This document shows positions 5,456-9,104 of a DNA stretch of 9,104 nt, one piece after another. The first letter of the stretch is position 1, and the number at the start of each line of letters is the position of its first letter. The notes under the pieces were generated by a model. The model did no database searches, was not told the origin of the DNA, and saw nothing but the letters and a program-made list of their open reading frames with translations. The translations under genes were made by a program, and so were the position numbers. This stretch comes from Amoebophilaceae bacterium (lineage in GTDB: Bacteria > Bacteroidota > Bacteroidia > Cytophagales > Amoebophilaceae), in assembly GCA_023257955.1 (NCBI GenBank), contig JALRAY010000039.1:1-9104 (forward strand). The letters are read 5' to 3'.

Positions 5456-6508
5456 TTATTTTTTTTCTAATTTGGTGCTACATATGCCTGCCGTTGCTTC
5501 AGGAGTTCCTGGAAACATCTGTTTGCCACAAAGCGCTCCTAGTATAGCCACAGTAACCATTTCTCTGGCATCACCAGCCACATAATCTACATAATGTATA
5601 TTCATATATAGGATTTGCTCGTAATACCCTTTATTCCTGCTTCCAGGTAAGATGCCGGAGTCCGCACCTGGCAGCAAGATCCATTGGGAATTGTGCCTCG
5701 TTATATGCATGACCTCCTCATGAATTACCATTTGCCTATTACAGTTCTCATAAATGGGCGTGAAGCCCTCTATGTCTGTATAAGCAATGTAAGGCTCTTG
5801 CAAAGTGTCAATACTGAACCCTAGGTCTAGAATCAATAGCGGTTGTTCACTGCGCTTATGTAAACGATACATTTCCTTAAGTATGCGGGAGGTGATAGGC
5901 GGGATATCTGTTTCCGCTACTTGTATCCCTAGTTTTGCATAGGCTTGTATTTGGGTTTCAATGAGGCATTTCATTTTTAATGATTCAACTGACAATGGGG
6001 AGGCTAGTTGATGATGCCATTGCCGTGACAAGAGATGTAGGTGCGTGGTACAAAAGAAGAACCAAGCTAGGTCTGAGCCATGGAATGCTTTAATTATATT
6101 AAAAATTCCGTTTTTGCCAGATAGGATGAATTTCCGAAAGCCTCTCTTATGATTATTCGCTTGACTTACTGCAGTGATAGTAGAGGATAGGTAAGATTGC
6201 ACCTCAAAAGTACTTTTATCTGACATCAAGGGGCTTGCTGTACTTGATGCATCTGTGCATCTACTTGAAGGCGTTACATCCCTTTGGGGCTGTAGACATC
6301 CCATCTCAATGTCATGATTCGCAGGGGATGCATGCGGTTGTGGTTTAGACGATGTATCAGGCAGCAGGTACTTTCTTAAGCTTGATTCCGCGGGGTATGA
6401 GAAGGATCGGACTCTAGGATATCCAATCTCAATGTCATGGCCACAGCTGAGACATAAAGGACTGATGAATAGCAGGAGCAGTGTTATATGTTTGGTAAAT
6501 GTGTGCAT
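5456..6508 (-). CDS. Hypothetical exported protein, probable lipoprotein
   Basis: I do not recognise the family. I chose the Met at 6508 rather than the longer start at 6571 because it yields a signal peptide: MHTFTKH, a hydrophobic LLLLFISPL, then CLSCGH. C22 is a plausible lipidation cysteine, though the lipobox (Cys at -3) is not ideal. After it comes a low-complexity Ser/Pro/Thr-rich region (to about residue 110) with a short duplication, GHDIEIG (23-29) and NHDIEMG (64-70). The 350-residue protein then has a mixed globular part, with LAWFFFCTTHLHLLSRQWHH (about 147-166) and a C-terminal GDAREMVTVAILGALCGKQ (312-330). It contains HEEVMH (263-268), which is not an HExxH zinc motif. It stops within or just after an A8 tract and may be truncated. 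It lies upstream of the 71-residue ORF and smpB. Confidence 0.72.
   Translation of the reverse strand: MHTFTKHITLLLLFISPLCLSCGHDIEIGYPRVRSFSYPAESSLRKYLLPDTSSKPQPHASPANHDIEMGCLQPQRDVTPSSRCTDASSTASPLMSDKSTFEVQSYLSSTITAVSQANNHKRGFRKFILSGKNGIFNIIKAFHGSDLAWFFFCTTHLHLLSRQWHHQLASPLSVESLKMKCLIETQIQAYAKLGIQVAETDIPPITSRILKEMYRLHKRSEQPLLILDLGFSIDTLQEPYIAYTDIEGFTPIYENCNRQMVIHEEVMHITRHNSQWILLPGADSGILPGSRNKGYYEQILYMNIHYVDYVAGDAREMVTVAILGALCGKQMFPGTPEATAGICSTKLEKK
5459..5466 (-). other. A8 homopolymer at the end of the lipoprotein frame, candidate slippage or indel site
   Basis: On the minus strand the lipoprotein frame reads TTA GAA AAA AAA TAA. The frame of the downstream 71-residue ORF is offset by +1 and opens exactly here, because a TAG at 5469-5467 closes it upstream. 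One A less, or two more, gives a continuous reading through KSDMKNVRF. The tract could be a fixed mutation, a sequencing or assembly error, or a site of transcriptional slippage of the kind described in AT-rich symbionts. Confidence 0.5.
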
Positions 6509-6819
6509 CAAATCGATGTTTTGTGATAAGCAGGTTTTATGAGCAATAGTTTGTGCTAAGGGTTGCCACATTGCAGCTATGCCCTATATGCAGTGAGGCT
6601 GTTAGATGTTACACCTGTGGTAGGCGCACAGCATATCTATCGTATGAAAGCGCAAATGCTTTTGCAGAACTCCTATAAAGATAATAACTTCGAACCGCGT
6701 TAGCTCAGCTACCCGTACAATCATTATGCGCATGCCTCCGCTATAGCCTTAAATACAGAAATCAGCGTAACGGTACCGACCATCAATAACAACCAAACCT
6801 CTTCACTCGCACACACACC
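6509..6819. other. Divergent intergenic region with a possible gene relic on the plus strand
   Basis: This lies between the lipoprotein start (minus) and the FtsB/DivIC start (plus), so it should hold divergent promoters, but I see no clear box. On the plus strand one frame is open from 6560 to 6700 and reads, among others, LLDVTPVVGAQHIYRMKAQM. It meets one TAG (6701-6703), then stays open to a TGA at 6821-6823 that overlaps the next ATG as ATGA. The translation looks protein-like (LSYPYNHYAHASAIALNTEI after the stop), but I cannot assign a family. It may be the tail of a lost gene or chance. Confidence 0.3.
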
Positions 6820-7167
6820 ATGATACGCAAATACCTGCCTATTCTCACGAGACCTCTGCAAAAACTTCAGCGCATCGCTGCTATCTGCAAAGCGACCTTT
6901 AAGAAAAGACCTTACTTGATGATCACCCTCATATTCATCACTTGGGTGCTATTTTTTGACTCCGCAGACCTCACGAGTCAATACAAGCTAACCCGCAGAA
7001 TAAATAAGCTGCTAGCAGAACAAACCTATTACCAAAAGCAGATTGCCATCATGCAAGCGGAACAGCAAGCACTCATGTCCAGCGACGCCTTGCTAGAAAA
7101 ATTTGCCCGCGAAAAATACTTCATGCGAAAACCTACCGAAGACCTATATATCGTCATAGCACCCTAA
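6820..7167 (+). CDS. FtsB/DivIC-family septum formation initiator
   Basis: This family comprises small bitopic membrane proteins of the divisome that form a coiled-coil complex with FtsL and FtsQ/DivIB. The 115 residues show a basic N-terminus, one transmembrane segment at about 31-47 (PYLMITLIFITWVLFFDS), then a likely coiled coil at about 52-90. The C-terminal EKFAREKYFMRKPTEDLYIV (93-112) is the family hallmark 'lE..AREkY.m.kp.E'. Length and layout match Bacteroidota members; I leave the symbol open because FtsB and DivIC are hard to tell apart by eye. The stop is 5 bases before the racemase ATG, so the two form one transcription unit joining division with D-alanine supply. There is no Shine-Dalgarno. 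Confidence 0.9.
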   Translation: MIRKYLPILTRPLQKLQRIAAICKATFKKRPYLMITLIFITWVLFFDSADLTSQYKLTRRINKLLAEQTYYQKQIAIMQAEQQALMSSDALLEKFAREKYFMRKPTEDLYIVIAP

Positions 7168-7172
7168 ATAAT

Positions 7173-8726
7173 ATGCGCATCAACCTAGAACAAGGCATCA
7201 ACGCCTACCAATTGGTATATGATACCGGTGGTAATAGTATCGCAGCCTTACGACACCTACTCACCTTCACCAACTGGAATACATTCACAAACCCCAAAAC
7301 ATTAATCCTCACCGATTTAGATACGTCATGCACAGCAGAAGGGAAGTCAGAAGCCGCATTATATGCCCAAGTGACGGACCTCATCCATGCCTATCCCATA
7401 GATAACCTCATCGGTATAGGACCTCGGATGACGCATTATGCCCATGCCTTTCACCTTCGCGAAAAGCGGTTCTATCCCGATATCAGCGCCCTTGTGGCAA
7501 GCAGTGCCTTCGCACAATGCCATCAACACATACTCATCATAAAGCATCACGCAGCCTTCGGCGTGCATACCCTCATTCCCCTGCTTCAGCATCAATGCCA
7601 TGAAACGATTCTAGAGATAGACTTAAACGCTATTCATCATAACCTCCATTACTTGCGGAGCCATCTACCACAAAAGACTGGTATTATCGCCATGATCAAA
7701 GCAAGCGCCTATGGCAGCAGCCACTTTGAGATCGCCCACTTTTTACAACAATGGCAAGTGGATTACCTAGGCGTTGCGTATGTGGATGAAGGCGTAGCAC
7801 TACGCAACAATGGCATCACCCTCCCCATTATGGTGATGAATCCATCTCCCAGATGTTTTGAAAGACTATTGGCGCATCAACTAGAACCCGTCATATATAG
7901 CCTCCATACCCTCAAAGCCTGGCAACAGTTGCTCGCTACGCAACCCAAAACCATTCATGTGCATATTAAACTAGATACCGGCATGTATCGCTTAGGGTTT
8001 CTGGCAGATGAAGTAGAGGCAATGATTGCGATCCTTCAAGCAACGCCACAATTGCAGGTCAAAACCGTCCTCAGTCACCTAGCAGCACAAGGCAATCCCA
8101 AGCAGGATGCATACACCCATGCCCAAGCCACTAGCTTCAAGCAGCTCACCGCCTACATAGAAAAAGCCTTACAAATAAAAGTTGGTAAACACCTCCTAAG
8201 CACAGCAGGAGCCACCAACCATCCCACATACGCATTCGATTTTGTACGCCTCGGCATAGGGCTTTATGGCTTTAGCAAGAAAATACAACCGCACTTACAA
8301 ATAGCCAGCACCCTCAAAACCACCATCTCCCAAATAAAAGACGTGCCCGCCGGTGCCACCATTGGCTATGAAAGACAAGGCATCACGCAACGTAATACCA
8401 AGATCGCCATACTACCCATCGGCTATGCGGATGGCTTTCGGCACAGCCTCGGCAATGGCCTTGGACACGTATGCGTGAATGGCCACCTAGCACCTGTGAT
8501 AGGCAATGTATGCATGGATATGGTGATGATAGACATTACAGATATACCCGCGCAAGAAGGCGATGAAGTCATCATCTTTGGGAAAGAACACCCCGCTACC
8601 GATATGGCTGCCAAAGCAGGAACCATCGTATATGAGGTCCTTACTGATATTGGGCAACGGATTAAGCGGGTCTACTATAAAGAAGTTGACTTAACCCTTT
8701 GCATGCACGATCCAAGCCATGCCTAA
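7173..8726 (+). CDS. alr: Alanine racemase carrying a degenerate remnant of MurF (reduced MurF-Alr fusion)
   Basis: The enzyme is PLP-dependent and interconverts L- and D-alanine. The racemase spans about 143-505: HETILEIDLNAIHHNL, IKASAYG with the PLP lysine K176, DTGMYRLG (268-275), RLGIGLYG (359-366, PLP phosphate region), GYERQG with the catalytic Tyr Y399, PIGYADG (415-421) and GNVCMDMVMID (444-454). All catalytic features are present. In many Bacteroidota this enzyme is fused behind a complete MurF, giving a protein of roughly 800 residues or more. Here the 517 residues begin exactly where the third MurF domain begins (MRINLEQGIN...), and the Mur N-terminal and ATP-binding domains are absent. 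The retained domain is also altered: the NDSYNSD-type motif is YDTGGNS (16-22) and the later KGAR motif is KHHA (124-127). So racemase activity is likely and ligase activity is not. It follows the FtsB/DivIC gene after 5 bases. Confidence 0.92.
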   Translation: MRINLEQGINAYQLVYDTGGNSIAALRHLLTFTNWNTFTNPKTLILTDLDTSCTAEGKSEAALYAQVTDLIHAYPIDNLIGIGPRMTHYAHAFHLREKRFYPDISALVASSAFAQCHQHILIIKHHAAFGVHTLIPLLQHQCHETILEIDLNAIHHNLHYLRSHLPQKTGIIAMIKASAYGSSHFEIAHFLQQWQVDYLGVAYVDEGVALRNNGITLPIMVMNPSPRCFERLLAHQLEPVIYSLHTLKAWQQLLATQPKTIHVHIKLDTGMYRLGFLADEVEAMIAILQATPQLQVKTVLSHLAAQGNPKQDAYTHAQATSFKQLTAYIEKALQIKVGKHLLSTAGATNHPTYAFDFVRLGIGLYGFSKKIQPHLQIASTLKTTISQIKDVPAGATIGYERQGITQRNTKIAILPIGYADGFRHSLGNGLGHVCVNGHLAPVIGNVCMDMVMIDITDIPAQEGDEVIIFGKEHPATDMAAKAGTIVYEVLTDIGQRIKRVYYKEVDLTLCMHDPSHA

Positions 8727-9104
8727 CAGCCACATAGCATCCCGTCCTACAACAGCCCTATAGATAAAACATATATGTCCTATAACGCCGCACATTAGCT
8801 CACAACTTGCGGAGTAACACTGGCATTCACGTTTAAATGCTAGGAATCTAAATAAAAATTTATCTTCTTATCAGAGTAAGAAATGCGTGAAGAGGGTAGA
8901 AGCGAACCCTCCTTCCCGGGCTCTTAGCAAGGAAGGAAGCATTATTTTACGTTAAAAATCAAGTGCAATAACTATTTATTACAAATACATTCTATGAAAA
9001 CATTACAAAATCTATTAAACAAATACTTATACTGATCGTGAAAGAAAAAGCGAAATTCTTTGGTTAACTCCCCTCCCACGTGATAATTTCAAGTCAGGCT
9101 ATTA
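8727..9104. other. Non-coding right flank with adjacent hairpins
   Basis: The 378 bases after alr contain no gene I can support. Inverted repeats: CCGCA/TGCGG at 8788-8812 (15-base loop), TTCTTA/TAAGAA at 8865-8882, GAGGGT/ACCCTC at 8892-8911 and TCCTTCC/GGAAGGA at 8910-8937. The last is followed by AGCATTATTTTA, a poor T tract, so an alr terminator is possible but unconvincing at 180-210 bases from the stop. The remainder (8945-9104) is AT-rich. It has a run of open codons on the plus strand ending in KEKAKFFG at a TAA near 9064-9066, without an ATG start. Confidence 0.4.

Noticed and set aside
5705..5722. HEEVMH in the putative lipoprotein as a zinc-protease motif
   Set aside because: HExxH needs His at the fifth position. 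Here it is at the sixth, and I see no other metalloprotease features.
6697..6710. CGTTAGCTCAGC resembles the D-arm of a tRNA, with TTCGAAC-like bases just before it
   Set aside because: The matching GAGC is missing, the TTCGAAC is on the wrong side, and no acceptor or anticodon stem can be formed.
8911..8940. GGAAGGAAGC resembles the conserved tip of signal recognition particle RNA
   Set aside because: The opposite side of the expected helix (GUCAGGUCC-like) is absent, and the bases pair better as a simple CCTTCC/GGAAGG hairpin.
8990..9066. Open codons ending in KEKAKFFG near the right edge as a small gene
   Set aside because: There is no ATG start in frame, the run is short, and there is no recognisable motif.
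1..9104. CRISPR array, toxin-antitoxin pair, phage genes or a defence system
   Set aside because: No regularly spaced repeats and no matching protein motifs were seen on either strand.

Overview
The window looks like a piece of chromosome from a Bacteroidota bacterium with a reduced, decaying genome, most like the Amoebophilus/Cardinium group of intracellular symbionts. The phylum is supported by an alanine racemase that begins with part of MurF (a Bacteroidota-type MurF-Alr fusion), a long-form Ddl with a 'FLAGEGQNITPARF' block, a Bacteroidota-style LipA and FtsB/DivIC protein, a C-terminally extended S16, and starts without Shine-Dalgarno sequences. The symbiont reading is inference. It rests on a rotted IS5-type transposase, a reduced MurF-Alr protein, an apparent homopolymer frameshift and long non-coding gaps. 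Sampled coding stretches run about 36-51% GC, so I do not name a genus.

Layout. Positions 1-184 hold a minus-strand IS5-family transposase relic that runs off the left edge; 185-388 are non-coding. Then come, on the plus strand, ddl (389-1612) and a membrane-anchored three-PASTA protein (1621-2394). After a 238-base gap comes lipA (2633-3532, plus). The minus strand then carries, in transcription order from the right, a putative lipoprotein (6508-5456), a small ORF that is probably its frameshifted C-terminus (5448-5233), smpB (5233-4766), rplU (4602-4288), rpmA (4274-3999) and rpsP (3919-3548), which converges on lipA with 15 bases between them. To the right, on the plus strand, are an FtsB/DivIC-type division protein (6820-7167) and alanine racemase (7173-8726). 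The last 378 bases are non-coding with two adjacent hairpins.

How it fits together. Alr makes D-alanine and Ddl joins two of them into D-Ala-D-Ala. PASTA modules in other proteins bind muropeptides, and FtsB/DivIC works in the divisome, so both ends of the window serve cell wall and division. The next enzyme, MurF, would normally be the N-terminal half of the Alr protein, but here only a degenerate third MurF domain is left. The middle is translation (S16, L27, L21) and ribosome rescue (SmpB), plus lipoate synthesis.

The most interesting points are the reduced MurF-Alr fusion; the A8 tract that separates an unrecognised exported protein from an in-frame-compatible 71-residue ORF, itself overlapping smpB by one base; and the transposase relic, which is shared between three reading frames. 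I did not find a complete new system; the unknown lipoprotein is the best candidate for new biology.
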